A stretch of 61,515 nucleotides of DNA from Silanimonas sp. (GCF_027530345.1 NZ_JAPZQK010000014.1:1-61515), one strand, 5' to 3'. Numbered from the stretch's first letter, positions 7,128-16,767 are shown. A program made the numbers and translations. The notes: generated from the letters alone by a model not told the origin.

Positions 7128-9410
7128 ATGACTGCTTCCCATCGCTCGACGGGCGCCGCCCCGCGCCGCCTGCCCGTGCCCCTCGCCCTCGCCGTGGCCC
7201 TCGCCACGACGTGCGCCACCGCCCGCGCCGCAGAAGCGCCGCCCCTCGCCATCGACGGCCGGCTCGACGAGGCCGCTTGGGCCGGCGCGCGCGTCTTCGA
7301 TCAATTCGTCATCGTCGAACCGTGGACGGAAGCCGCACCGGACCCGGCCCTCGCCACCGAAGTGCGCCTGCTCTCGACGCCGTCCGGCATCGCCCTCGGA
7401 TTCCGCATGAAGCAGCCGGCCGACGTGCCCCTGCTCGCGCCGAAGGTGGCGCGCGACGAGATGACCACCGCGGATCGGGTCAACGTCTACCTCGATTTCG
7501 ACGGCGACGGCCGCGCGGCCTACAACTTCGCGGTGCTGGCCTCGGGCTCGATCCAGGACAACACGATCACCAACGAGACCCAGTTCAGCCCCGACTTCGA
7601 CGGCGACTGGAAGCACGCCGTGCACATCGAAGACGGCGGCTGGAGCGTCGAGATCCTGATCCCGTGGACGACAGCAGCCATGCGCGGCGCCGACGCGCCG
7701 GAGCGCACGATCGGCCTGCACCTCGATCGCGTGGTGGCCAGCCGCAACGAGCGGCAGGGTTGGCCGGCGACCTCGTTCTACCGCGGCCGCTTCGTCTCGG
7801 AGTTCGCGAAGGTCGAGATCCCGCAGTACCCGGCCTCGCTGCTGCACGTGTGGCCCTACGCGACAGTGATCCACGACCAGCTCGACGGCGACACGCGCTG
7901 GAAAACCGGTGCCGACCTGTTCTGGAAGCCCTCCGCGAGCTTCCAGCTCTCGGCCGCGCTGAACCCCGATTTCGGCCAGGTGGAAGCCGACGACCTCGTG
8001 GTGAATTTCGAGGCCGTCGAGGTGTTCTTCAGCGACAAGCGGCCGTTTTTCACCGAGAACCAGACCTTCTTCGACCTGCGCACGCCGGACAGCGGCCAGC
8101 TCGTCTACACGCGGCGCATCGGCGGCCCGGCCGACGACGGCCAAGGCGTCTCGGACATCGACCTCGCCCTGAAGGCCAACGGCAGTTGGGGGCGCTTGGG
8201 CTACGGCGTGTTGGGCGCCACCGAGGACGGCGACGCCGGCCGCGACTTCCGCGTGGGACGCCTGCTCTGGGACGCGAACGAACGGCTCGGCCTCGGCTGG
8301 CTCGGCACGCAGGTGGAGCGCCCCTTCCTCGACCGCAGGGCCGACGTGCAGGCCGCCGACCTGCGCTGGCAGGCCGGCGAGTCGCTGCTGGTGAACGCCC
8401 AGGTGATGGGCTCGCGGGTCGAGCAGGCCGGGCGCGAACGCAGCGGCCAGGGCGGCTGGGTCCGTGCGAACTGGAACCCGAACTCGGCCTGGCGCTACGA
8501 GCTGGAGGCCACCCATTTCGGGCAGGGCCTCGACTTCAACGACCTCGGCTTCATGCGGCGCGGCAGCCTCAACGAGCTCGAGCTGACCGGCGAGTACAAC
8601 CACACCATCGATGACGGCACCAGCGCACTGGCCTCCACCCGCTGGTACGCCGAACTGCAGGCGCGCCGCAGCGACAGCGGCGTGCGACTGCCCACGTGGT
8701 TGATCCTCGAACACGGCACCACGTTCCGGAACGGCGACCAGTTCGAGGTCGGCCTGATTCCGCGCAGCGACGGCTTCGACGACCTGCTCTCGCGTGGCAA
8801 CGGGCTGGTGTGGCGCTCCGCGCGCGCCGAGGCCTACGCCGGCTGGTACCCCAGTCGCGAAGGCAAAGTGGGCTGGGACTTCAATATCGGCGCGAGGCCT
8901 GAAGGCGTGTCCCGCGCGCTGGCCGTCGAGACCGATCTGCAGCTCTACTGGTTCCCGAATGAACGGGTGAACCTGATGCTCGAGATCGAGCCGATGTGGA
9001 GCCCGGACTGGCTGATCTGGAAGGGCGGCACCCGTTTCGCCCGCCACAGCCGCCGGCTCGATGCCGCCAACCTCGGCCTGAACTGGTTCCCGGCGCCGAA
9101 GCACGAGATCCGCGTGAAGGCCGAATGGCTGGCCATCCGCGCCCGCGAGGGCCGCCGCTACCAGCTCGGGCCGGACGCTCGACTGCGCCCGGTCGCCGGC
9201 GCCGAGCCGGATTTCGACATCAACAATTTCGGCGTGCAGGTGCGCTACCGCTGGGAGTTCGCGCCGCAGTCGGACGTGTACCTCGTCTGGTCGCGCGGCG
9301 GCTTCCTCCGCGAGGAGCGCAGCGGTGAGTCGACCCTCGACCTTCTGGACGAGGCCCTGGCCCTGCGGGACGCCGACCAGTTCCTCGCAAAAGTGCGTTA
9401 CCGCTTCTGA
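7128..9410 (+). CDS. DUF5916 outer-membrane beta-barrel with N-terminal CBM9-like domain
   Basis: 760 residues with a Sec signal peptide (PLALAVALATTCATARA, cleavage near residue 35). Residues about 40-220 form the carbohydrate-binding family 9-like sandwich (IDGRLDEAAW, then YLDFDGDG and IQDNTITNETQFSPDFDGDW). The rest is rich in alternating aromatic/polar strands (FFSDKRPFFTENQTFF, the DUF5916 hallmark) and ends in KVRYRF. A C-terminal phenylalanine is the usual outer-membrane barrel insertion signal. Family members are surface proteins of unknown transport or binding role, often near peptidases. Alternative starts exist at GTG 7104 and ATG 7077. Confidence 0.82.
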   Translation: MTASHRSTGAAPRRLPVPLALAVALATTCATARAAEAPPLAIDGRLDEAAWAGARVFDQFVIVEPWTEAAPDPALATEVRLLSTPSGIALGFRMKQPADVPLLAPKVARDEMTTADRVNVYLDFDGDGRAAYNFAVLASGSIQDNTITNETQFSPDFDGDWKHAVHIEDGGWSVEILIPWTTAAMRGADAPERTIGLHLDRVVASRNERQGWPATSFYRGRFVSEFAKVEIPQYPASLLHVWPYATVIHDQLDGDTRWKTGADLFWKPSASFQLSAALNPDFGQVEADDLVVNFEAVEVFFSDKRPFFTENQTFFDLRTPDSGQLVYTRRIGGPADDGQGVSDIDLALKANGSWGRLGYGVLGATEDGDAGRDFRVGRLLWDANERLGLGWLGTQVERPFLDRRADVQAADLRWQAGESLLVNAQVMGSRVEQAGRERSGQGGWVRANWNPNSAWRYELEATHFGQGLDFNDLGFMRRGSLNELELTGEYNHTIDDGTSALASTRWYAELQARRSDSGVRLPTWLILEHGTTFRNGDQFEVGLIPRSDGFDDLLSRGNGLVWRSARAEAYAGWYPSREGKVGWDFNIGARPEGVSRALAVETDLQLYWFPNERVNLMLEIEPMWSPDWLIWKGGTRFARHSRRLDAANLGLNWFPAPKHEIRVKAEWLAIRAREGRRYQLGPDARLRPVAGAEPDFDINNFGVQVRYRWEFAPQSDVYLVWSRGGFLREERSGESTLDLLDEALALRDADQFLAKVRYRF

Positions 9411-9504
9411 CCGGCGGCCGGCCTTGCGCTAATCTGGCGCTTGAAGTCCCACCCCCAAGCCTTTGCCCAGTCTGGATTTTCGGATCGCCGACGGAGGTCA
9501 CCCG

Positions 9505-10659
9505 ATGCGCTACCGGCCCATGCCCGACATCCAGATCATTGTCGGCGAGGCACTGCCCTTCACGGTCTTCGACCGCACGGGGCAGCCGCTGCTCGTCAAG
9601 GGGCACCCGGTGGAAAGCGACCTCATGCTGGCGCGCCTTTACGAGCATGGCTTGGTCGAGGACGGCGGACCGGGGGCCCGCACCGACACCCGCGACTCGG
9701 AAGTCGCGCAGCGCACGCGCTACGTGGCACGTCCTTCGGCGCGTCTGCGCGACGCCGAAGACGAGCTCACCCTGCTGCACCGCGACCTGCAGGCCGGCGT
9801 TTACCGCGACACGCGCAACCGCATCGTCGAGCTGGCCCGCGACCTGCAGGACGCCTGGGAGAACGATCCCGACCAGGCGATGGGCCTGCTGCAGCTCGAG
9901 GCCATCGACCACCGCCTCTCCCGGAGACTGATGCATGCCGCCTTGCTGACCCAGGTGCTGTCGGTGCCCCGCGGCCTCGACGAGTCCAGGCGACTGGCGC
10001 TGATGTGCGCGGCTCTCACCTATGACGTGGCCCTTGCCCGGATCAGCGAAGCGCTCGCGAACCAGGCGGTCCCGCTCAGCGAAGCACAGTGGCGGTCGAT
10101 CCAGACGCACACGTCGGATGGGGTGGAGATGTTGCGGCGTGCCGGCGTCGACGACGAGGTCTGGCTCGATGCGGTGCTCGACCACCACGAACGGGTCGAC
10201 GGCACCGGCTACCCGCGCGGGCTGCGTGGCGAGGATGTTTCGATCGAGGCGCGCATCCTCGGCATCGTCGATATCTATACCGCGATGATCCGCCCGCGGG
10301 CCTACCGGGACGCACAGCCCTCCCGCGTCGCCCTGCGCGACATCTTCCTCGAGCGCGGCCAGCGCATCGACGAACGACTGGCGACGCTGTTCATCAAGGA
10401 ACTGGGCGTCTACCCGCCCGGGACCATGGTCAAACTCGCCAGCGGCGAAATCGCCGTGGCTGTGCGACGCACCGCCGAGGGCGCCCACCCGCAGCTTCGC
10501 TCCGTGATCGGCAAGGACGGCGCGCCCTTGGCCTACCCGCAGGTGCGGGACAGCCGCGTGCCGGAGACCGCGATCGTGGAAATCGTGCCGGTCTCGCAGT
10601 ACCGCTCGGCCTTGGGTAGCCTCAACGTCCTCTGGGCACGCGGCGCGACCGCCGGATAA
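9505..10659 (+). CDS. HD-GYP-like protein with degenerate metal site
   Basis: 384 residues. ATG 9505 is chosen because GGAGGT lies 6 bases upstream. The C-terminal half is an HD-GYP c-di-GMP phosphodiesterase domain: DHHERVDGTGYPRG carries the HHE (residues 227-229) and the GYP loop (235-237), followed by IVDIYTAM. The defining HDxGK motif, however, reads YDVALA (Tyr173-Asp174), so the metal-binding histidine and the lysine are both lost. The N-terminal about 150 residues match the extension often found before HD-GYP in Xanthomonadales. It is probably a catalytically dead sensor or binding protein. It is followed 8 bp later by the DUF456 gene. Confidence 0.82.
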   Translation: MRYRPMPDIQIIVGEALPFTVFDRTGQPLLVKGHPVESDLMLARLYEHGLVEDGGPGARTDTRDSEVAQRTRYVARPSARLRDAEDELTLLHRDLQAGVYRDTRNRIVELARDLQDAWENDPDQAMGLLQLEAIDHRLSRRLMHAALLTQVLSVPRGLDESRRLALMCAALTYDVALARISEALANQAVPLSEAQWRSIQTHTSDGVEMLRRAGVDDEVWLDAVLDHHERVDGTGYPRGLRGEDVSIEARILGIVDIYTAMIRPRAYRDAQPSRVALRDIFLERGQRIDERLATLFIKELGVYPPGTMVKLASGEIAVAVRRTAEGAHPQLRSVIGKDGAPLAYPQVRDSRVPETAIVEIVPVSQYRSALGSLNVLWARGATAG

Positions 10660-10667
10660 GGACGACG

Positions 10668-11168
10668 ATGGACATGACGGTGTGGCTGTACGTGCTTGCG
10701 GGCGCGTTGATCGTGATCGGGCTGCTGGGCACCTTCCTGCCGGCACTGCCCGGCATGCCGCTGATCTTCGGCGGCATGCTGCTCGCCGCGTGGGTCGGTG
10801 ACTTCCAGATCATCGGCGGCTGGGTGCTGCTGGTGCTGGGCCTGATGTCGCTGTTCGCGCTGGGCATCGACTTCCTTGCTTCGACGCTCGGCGTCAAAAA
10901 GGTCGGCGCTTCCAACAAGGCGGCGATCGGCGCGGCCCTCGGCACGATCGCCGGCCTACCCTTCGCGATCCCCGGCCTGCTGATCGGCCCCTTCGTCGGC
11001 GCGGTGGCCGGCGAACTGATCCACCGGCAGGCCTACGACCGCGCCAATGTGGGCGAAGCCGCGAAGATCGGTCTCGTGACGTGGCTGGCGATGGCCATCG
11101 GCGCCGCTCTGAAGCTCGCGGTCGCCTTCACCATGCTGGGCATCTTCGCGCTGGCAATCTGGCTCTAG
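10668..11168 (+). CDS. DUF456 family membrane protein
   Basis: 166 residues, almost entirely hydrophobic, with about four to five transmembrane segments. It has the family's glycine-rich start (LLGTFLPALPGMPLIFGGMLLAAW) and the central soluble-looking KKVGASNKAAIGAALGTIAG segment characteristic of DUF456. Inner-membrane location. Function unknown. Eight bases after the HD-GYP-like gene, so probably co-transcribed. Confidence 0.85.
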   Translation: MDMTVWLYVLAGALIVIGLLGTFLPALPGMPLIFGGMLLAAWVGDFQIIGGWVLLVLGLMSLFALGIDFLASTLGVKKVGASNKAAIGAALGTIAGLPFAIPGLLIGPFVGAVAGELIHRQAYDRANVGEAAKIGLVTWLAMAIGAALKLAVAFTMLGIFALAIWL

Positions 11169-11205
11169 GCCCCAAGGGCTGCGGCGCGGCGAGCGCCGCG
11201 CCGGT

Positions 11206-13725
11206 TCACAGTTCGCGCAGAGTCACCGAGGGCGGCGCATCGAGGATGCGCCGCGTGGCCCACAGGCCGGCCAGCAACGCCACAACGACGCCGACCAGCG
11301 CACCGGTGGCGGCAAGGCGCGGGTCCGGCGTCCACGGCAAATCCAGCACCTGCAGCGCAATGACCCCGGCAAGCACCGTTGAGGCGATGGCGGCGACGAG
11401 CCCGGAAATCAGGCCCAACGCGGCGAACTCGCCGGCTTGTGCCAGACGCAACTGGCGGCGACTGCCGCCCAGCACGCGCATCACCGCGCCCTCGCGCAGG
11501 CGCTCGTCCTGGCTGGCGCCAACGGCAGCGAGCAGCACCAGTGCACCGGCCAGCAAGGCGACGAGGAACACGGCTTCGACCACGGTCGACACCTGGTCGA
11601 CGGTGCTGCGCACCTGCTTGAGGATGGCGTCGACGTCGATCACCGAGAGGTTCGCGAAGCGGTCGAGCAAGGCGCGGGTGAATCCGTCGCGGCCCGGCGG
11701 CAGGTGGATCGCCGTGATCGCGCTGCCCTGAAGGCCTTCCATCGCGCCGGGCGAGACCAGCACGAAGAAGTTCGGCCGCACGCTCTCCCATTTCACCTCG
11801 CGGATCGACGTGACCTCGCCTTCAAGGCGCGTGCCGGCGATGTCGAAGACGACGCGGTCACCCAGCGCCCAACCCAGCGACTGCGCGAGACCCTGCTCCA
11901 CCGAGAATTCGGTGGGCGCATCGGCGGCCATCGACGCCTCCCAGAATCGGCCTTCGAGGATGGTGTTGCTGTCATCGAGCGTGTCAGCGGAGCTGAGGTT
12001 GAATTCACGCTCGGCGAGGCGGCGGGCTCGCCCGTTGCCCTCCGGGAGGGCCTGCACGTTCATCGGCGCGCCGTTCCTCTCGATCCAGCGGCCGCGGATC
12101 ATCGGGAAGATCTCCGGGTTCGTGATGCCCTCGCTCTCGAGGAACTCGCGCAACGGTTCGACCTGCGCCGGCTGCACGTTGACGATGAAGCGGTTCGGCG
12201 CATCGGCCGGCAGGGCCTCGCGCCAGCGCTCAAGCAGATCGGTGCGCACGAACACCAGCAGCAACAGGGCCATCAGCCCGAGCCCGAGCGCGCTCACCTG
12301 CGCCACCGTCGTGGCCGCGCGGCGGCTGATGTTGGCCAGCCCGTAGCGCCAAGGGCCGCGCAGGCGCGGCCGCAGCAGGTCGACACCACGCACCAGCCCG
12401 TAGCCGAGTGCGGCGAGGATGGCGAAGGTGACGACGAGGCCACCGAGCATCGCGCCGGCCAGTTCCGGCGACTTCGCCTGCCACCAGAGCAGCGCGCCGA
12501 AGCCGCCAAGGGCCAGCGCCGTCAGCGCCAGAGCGCTCGGCGAGCGCACGTCGAGATCACGGCGCAGCACCCGCAGGGCCGGAACACCGCGCAGCGCCAA
12601 CACCGGCGGCACAGCGAAGGCCAGCAGCACGACGAGACCCACGGCGTAACCGCTGAGCACCGGCACGAGACTGGCCGAGGGCACGGCGATGCCGAGCGCG
12701 CTACCCAGCCACTCGCCGATCGCGAACGACAGTGCCCAGGCCAAGGCCACGCCGAGGGTGCTGCCGAGCAGGCCCAGCAGCATCAGCGCGCCCACCTGGA
12801 CGATCACGATGGTGCGCTGGCTGGCCCCGAGGCAGCGCATCACCGCGCAGGCGTCGAGGTGGCGCGCGCTGTGACGGCGCGCGGCCATGGCCACGGCGAT
12901 CGCGGCGAGGATCACCGAGACGAGAGTCGCGAGACCGAGGAAGCGTCCAGCGCGATCAAGCGCACGACGCACTTCCGGCCGGCCTTCGGAGGCGGTCTCC
13001 AGTCGCTGTCCGCGGCCGAGCGCATCGCGCGCCTCGGCGCTGAAGGCCTCGACGGCGTCCGGCGTGCCGGCCACGACGAGCCGGTAGGCAATGCGGCTGC
13101 CGGGCTGCACGAGGCCGGTGGCCGGCAGGTCGTCGAGGTTCATGACGACCTTGGGCGCGACGTTGAAGTAGTCCAACGCGCCGTCCGGCTCCTGCTCGAT
13201 CAGCGCCGCGAGCCGCAACGTCGACTCGCCGAGGGTGATGGGGTCGCCGAGCGTCGCACCGAGGGTGTTCGCCCCGGCGCGGGTCATCCAAACGACGCCA
13301 GCCGGCGGGCCTTCGGCCGGCTCGCGGCGGCCGGCCTCGTCGCTGATGACGAAGCTGCCGCGCAGCGGGAATTCGCGGCCCACCGCGCGCAGTTCGCCGA
13401 GTCGGAAACGATCGGCCACGCGCAACATGCTCGGGAACTCGACGGTGTCGACGGCCTTCAGGCCCGGACGATCGGCCAGCGCGCGCAGTTCGGGCGCCAG
13501 TGGCGCATCAGCACGCAGCACGGCATCGCCACCCAGCAGGCGATTGGCCTCGAGGGCCAACGCACGCTCGGCACGGTCGGTGAGGAAGCTGATGGTGGTG
13601 ACGGAGGCGACCGCGAGCGCGAGGGCCGCGATCAACAGGCGCACCTCGCCGGCCGCGAGATCGCGAAGGGCCTGGCGCCACGCGAGGCGCCAGGGACTCC
13701 CTCCGCGTGCCGTGGCGGTGCTCAC
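11206..13725 (-). CDS. FtsX-type ABC transporter permease (YbbP-like)
   Basis: 839 residues from GTG 13723-13725, whose first bases overlap the ATPase stop (GTGA). Architecture is the 10-TM, two-FtsX-domain type: an N-terminal helix (LLIAALALAVASVTTISFLTD) and a periplasmic domain, then two blocks of membrane helices (about residues 260-480) and a final FtsX block ending RRILDAPPSVTLREL. These transporters act as mechanotransmission machines rather than as classical pumps. In enterobacteria the homologous ybbA-ybbP pair lies next to tesA, as here, which suggests extraction or handling of a lipid or lipoprotein substrate. That role is inferred. Confidence 0.88.
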   Translation of the reverse strand: MSTATARGGSPWRLAWRQALRDLAAGEVRLLIAALALAVASVTTISFLTDRAERALALEANRLLGGDAVLRADAPLAPELRALADRPGLKAVDTVEFPSMLRVADRFRLGELRAVGREFPLRGSFVISDEAGRREPAEGPPAGVVWMTRAGANTLGATLGDPITLGESTLRLAALIEQEPDGALDYFNVAPKVVMNLDDLPATGLVQPGSRIAYRLVVAGTPDAVEAFSAEARDALGRGQRLETASEGRPEVRRALDRAGRFLGLATLVSVILAAIAVAMAARRHSARHLDACAVMRCLGASQRTIVIVQVGALMLLGLLGSTLGVALAWALSFAIGEWLGSALGIAVPSASLVPVLSGYAVGLVVLLAFAVPPVLALRGVPALRVLRRDLDVRSPSALALTALALGGFGALLWWQAKSPELAGAMLGGLVVTFAILAALGYGLVRGVDLLRPRLRGPWRYGLANISRRAATTVAQVSALGLGLMALLLLVFVRTDLLERWREALPADAPNRFIVNVQPAQVEPLREFLESEGITNPEIFPMIRGRWIERNGAPMNVQALPEGNGRARRLAEREFNLSSADTLDDSNTILEGRFWEASMAADAPTEFSVEQGLAQSLGWALGDRVVFDIAGTRLEGEVTSIREVKWESVRPNFFVLVSPGAMEGLQGSAITAIHLPPGRDGFTRALLDRFANLSVIDVDAILKQVRSTVDQVSTVVEAVFLVALLAGALVLLAAVGASQDERLREGAVMRVLGGSRRQLRLAQAGEFAALGLISGLVAAIASTVLAGVIALQVLDLPWTPDPRLAATGALVGVVVALLAGLWATRRILDAPPSVTLREL

Positions 13726-14426
13726 GCCTGCACCCGGCCGCCGGCGAGCCTGAGTTGGCGACCGCAACGCGCGGCGAGGCGCTCGTCGTGCGTCACCAGC
13801 ACGAGGGTGGTGCCGGCTTCGGCATTCAGACGGAACAGCAGTTCGATGATCTGCTGCCCGGTGGTGGTGTCGAGGTTGCCCGTGGGTTCGTCAGCGAACA
13901 GCAGGGCCGGCCGGGTGACGAAGGCGCGGGCGATGGCCACGCGCTGCTGCTCGCCGCCGGAGAGCTGGCGCGGGTAGTGGGTCATGCGCTCGGCCAGGCC
14001 CACCTGCTCCAGCACCTTGCGGGCCGGGGCTTCGGCGTCGCGATCGCCGCGCAGTTCCAGCGGCAGCATCACGTTCTCCAGCGCCGTCAGTGCCGGTAGC
14101 AGCTGGAAGTTCTGGAAAACGAAACCGACTTTCTCGGCACGCAGCGCGGCGCGGCCGTCCTCGTCGAGCGCGCCAAGGTCGGCGCCACCGAGGCGAACCC
14201 GGCCGGTGCTGGCGACATCGAGGCCGGCCAGCAGCGACAGCAGGGTGCTCTTGCCTGAACCGGAGGCCCCAACGATGGCGAACGCTTCACCCGCCGCGAT
14301 GCTAAAACCGACATCGGCGAGAATGGTGAGCGGGCCCGAAGGCAGGGCGACCTGCTTGCCCAAACCCTCCACGTGCAACAGCGGCGTCGTCGACGCGGTC
14401 AGGTCAGGATTGAGAAGGGCGGTCAT
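13722..14426 (-). CDS. ABC transporter ATPase (YbbA-like, LolD/MacB type)
   Basis: 234 residues from ATG 14424-14426 (a TTG at 14447 is also possible). Walker A GASGSGKST, Q-loop VFQNFQLLPALTALENV, signature LSGGEQQRVAIARAF, Walker B ALLFADEPTGNLD and the switch histidine in VLVTHDE are all intact. Energises the FtsX-like permease encoded immediately downstream with a 4-bp overlap. It is divergent from the TesA-like gene, separated by only 64 bp. Confidence 0.93.
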   Translation of the reverse strand: MTALLNPDLTASTTPLLHVEGLGKQVALPSGPLTILADVGFSIAAGEAFAIVGASGSGKSTLLSLLAGLDVASTGRVRLGGADLGALDEDGRAALRAEKVGFVFQNFQLLPALTALENVMLPLELRGDRDAEAPARKVLEQVGLAERMTHYPRQLSGGEQQRVAIARAFVTRPALLFADEPTGNLDTTTGQQIIELLFRLNAEAGTTLVLVTHDERLAARCGRQLRLAGGRVQA

Positions 14427-14490
14427 CGGAATGCGTTCATCCAGCAAAGTTCAGGGCGCACTGTGCGTGCAACAGGCTCTACAGGGCGTC

Positions 14491-15213
14491 ATGGTGCTGC
14501 GCGCAATGGTGCTTGGCATGGGCCTTTCGGCAGGGCTCGCCGCCTGCGGGCAGACCGACGACGGCGGAATGCCCCAGACGGCCCCGCCGGCCGCCGCCGC
14601 GTTGGCCGCAGCACCCGCGCCTGCGGCCGGCAGCACGCAAGGCCAGGTCGCCCCGACGGAGGCGCGCACCGTGCTGGTCATGGGCGATTCGCTCTCCGCC
14701 GCCTACAACCTCGCGGCGGAACAGGGCTGGGTAGCGCTGCTCGACACGCGGTTGCGCACCGAGGCGCCGGGCTTCCGCATGGTGAACGCCTCGATCAGCG
14801 GCGAGACGACCGCCGGGGGGGCGTCGCGCATCGACGCCGCCCTCGCCGAACATCGGCCCGCCCTCGTGGTGATCGAACTCGGCGCCAATGACGGGCTGCG
14901 CGGGCTGCCGCTCGAGGAATCACGCGCGAACCTGGAACGCATGGTCAAGGCCTCGAAGGCCGCCGGCGCCGAAGTGCTGGTGGTGGGCATGCGCCTGCCA
15001 CCGAACTACGGCCCGGACTACACCGAAGGCTTCTTCGCGATGTTCGGCGAGATCGCGCAGGCGGAGGGCGTGGCCCACCTGCCCTTCCTGCTCGAGCCGA
15101 TCGCCTTTGATGAAGCGGCGTTCCAGGGCGATCGCCTGCATCCGACCGCCGAGGCGCAGCCGGTTCTGGCCGATCACGTCTGGACCGCGCTGGGACCGAT
15201 GCTCGCCGACTGA
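14491..15213 (+). CDS. tesA: TesA-like SGNH esterase/lysophospholipase, predicted lipoprotein
   Basis: 240 residues from ATG 14491. SGNH block I is VLVMGDSLSAAYN (catalytic serine), block III LGANDGLRG, and block V DRLHPTAE (Asp/His), the complete catalytic set of the TesA/arylesterase family, which cleaves acyl esters and acyl-CoA/lysophospholipid. Unlike E. coli TesA, the N-terminus ends in a lipobox (LSAGLAAC followed by GQTDD) and a 30-residue Ala/Pro linker, so the enzyme is probably lipid-anchored on the periplasmic side. Divergent from the ybbA/ybbP-like pair, matching the enterobacterial neighbourhood. Confidence 0.9.
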   Translation: MVLRAMVLGMGLSAGLAACGQTDDGGMPQTAPPAAAALAAAPAPAAGSTQGQVAPTEARTVLVMGDSLSAAYNLAAEQGWVALLDTRLRTEAPGFRMVNASISGETTAGGASRIDAALAEHRPALVVIELGANDGLRGLPLEESRANLERMVKASKAAGAEVLVVGMRLPPNYGPDYTEGFFAMFGEIAQAEGVAHLPFLLEPIAFDEAAFQGDRLHPTAEAQPVLADHVWTALGPMLAD

Positions 15214-15282
15214 CGCGACTCGCCCCACGCGGATCGGGGCGTGAATACGTATGCACCGCTGGGTTTTCCCGGCGTGGCGGGC

Positions 15283-15288
15283 TAGCGT
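15283..15288 (+). promoter_or_regulatory. Candidate -10 element (TAGCGT)
   Basis: TAGCGT 27 bases before the SLC5 symporter ATG, at nearly the same distance as before several other genes in the window. Confidence 0.35.
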
Positions 15289-15315
15289 TCCCGGACTTCG
15301 GTTCGGGGGAAACGA

Positions 15316-16767
15316 ATGGGCGCCGGCGCCATCCAGTGGGGAATCTTCATCGGCCTGACGGCCGCGATCGCGCTGCTCACCTGGTGGCGCTGCCGTCAGG
15401 AAGTGCCGTCGGCCGACGCGTCGAAGGAGGTCTTCCTCGCCGGCGGCACGCTCACCTGGCCCTTCATCGCCGGCTCGCTGCTGCTCACCAACATCAGCGC
15501 CGAGCAGATCGTCGGCATGAACGGCACGCAGGTGATGCTGACGGCCTGGTGGGAGATCGGCGCGGCGGTGGGCCTGGTCATCCTCGCCCACGTGCTGGTG
15601 CCGATGTACTACCGGCACGGCTGCAGGACGACCACGGAGCTGCTCGAGAAGCGCCTCGGCGACGCCAGCATCCGCACGGCGGTGTCGATCCTGTTCCTGC
15701 TGGGCTATCTCTTCATCCTGCTGCCCGTCGTGCTGTACACCGGTGCAGTGTTCCTGAAATCGATGTTCGCGCTCGAGGCGTCGATCCTCGCCATCGCCAT
15801 CGTCTACGCGCTGGCGGGTCTGGCCTACGCGGCCTTCGGCGGCCTGCGCGCCATCGCCATCTCCGACACCTACAACGGCGTGATGCTGGGCGTGATGGGC
15901 CTGCTGGTGACCTTCTTCGCCTTCAAGGCCATCGACTTCGACCTCTCGGGCATCCCCGCGGAGCGCCTCACCCTCATCGGCGGGCCGGAATCCGACATCC
16001 CGTGGACGACCCTCCTCACCGGCATGGTGTTCATCCACCTGTTCTACTGGGGCACGAACATGGTGATCGCGCAGCGCGCGCTGGCCGCGCCCACCATGCG
16101 CGAGGCGCAAAAAGGCATCTACGCCGCTGCGGCGATCAAGCTGCTGATGCCCCTGATCGTCGTCGTGCCGGGCGTCCTCGCCTACAAGCTGTATGGCGAT
16201 GTCGGTGACGTGACCTACGGGCGCCTCGTCGCCGACGTGCTGCCGCCGTGGCTGGCCGGCGCCTTCGCCGCGATGATCTTCGGCGCCGTGCTGTCGAGCT
16301 TCAATTCCTGCCTGAACTCGGCCGCGGCGCTCTATGCGATGGACCTGCACGTGAAGTACGTGAACCCGCAGGCCGACCTGAAGCGCGTCGGCCAGCGCGT
16401 GGCCGCGGCGTTCGCGATTGGTGGCGTCGCCCTGGTGCCGCTTTACCAGAACGCCGAGAGCATCGTCGCGACGATGCAGAAGATGAACGGGCTGTACTCG
16501 ATGCCCGTGCTGGCCGCTTTCCTCGTGGCCGTGGTGGGACGCCGGGTGCTGTCGATCGCGCTGCGCGCGGGCCTGCTGTTCGGCGTGGGGCTGTATGCGG
16601 TGTTCACCTTCGCTTGGCAGCCCTTCGGCCTGCACTACATCCACCTGATGGCGATCACCCTCGCCAGCACGATCGCAATGATCTACGCGCTCGACCGCGT
16701 GCTGCCGGGCTCGGCGCCGTCGGCGTCCAGCGACGGCCAGCCGGAGGCGTCCAGCGCCTCGCGGTAA
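15316..16767 (+). CDS. Sodium/solute symporter (SLC5/SSS family)
   Basis: 483 residues with about 12-13 transmembrane segments in the SSS arrangement. Family landmarks: FLAGGTLTWPFIAGSLLLTNISAEQIVG in TM1-2 region, AGLAYAAFGGLRAIAISDTYNGVM (the conserved GGxxAVxxTD-like segment near TM5-6), FYWGTNMVIAQRALAA, and FGAVLSSFNSCLNSAAALYAMD. The pattern is nearest the sugar-type SLC5 group (sodium/glucose-like), but the transported solute cannot be read from sequence. Monocistronic. Its last 85 bp are overlapped by the convergent DUF2189 gene. Confidence 0.88.
   Translation: MGAGAIQWGIFIGLTAAIALLTWWRCRQEVPSADASKEVFLAGGTLTWPFIAGSLLLTNISAEQIVGMNGTQVMLTAWWEIGAAVGLVILAHVLVPMYYRHGCRTTTELLEKRLGDASIRTAVSILFLLGYLFILLPVVLYTGAVFLKSMFALEASILAIAIVYALAGLAYAAFGGLRAIAISDTYNGVMLGVMGLLVTFFAFKAIDFDLSGIPAERLTLIGGPESDIPWTTLLTGMVFIHLFYWGTNMVIAQRALAAPTMREAQKGIYAAAAIKLLMPLIVVVPGVLAYKLYGDVGDVTYGRLVADVLPPWLAGAFAAMIFGAVLSSFNSCLNSAAALYAMDLHVKYVNPQADLKRVGQRVAAAFAIGGVALVPLYQNAESIVATMQKMNGLYSMPVLAAFLVAVVGRRVLSIALRAGLLFGVGLYAVFTFAWQPFGLHYIHLMAITLASTIAMIYALDRVLPGSAPSASSDGQPEASSASR

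Noticed and set aside
11437-13977. Long plus-strand frame across the permease gene
   Set aside because: Antisense shadow of an FtsX-type permease; its translation is rich in Gln/Arg/His and matches no fold I know.
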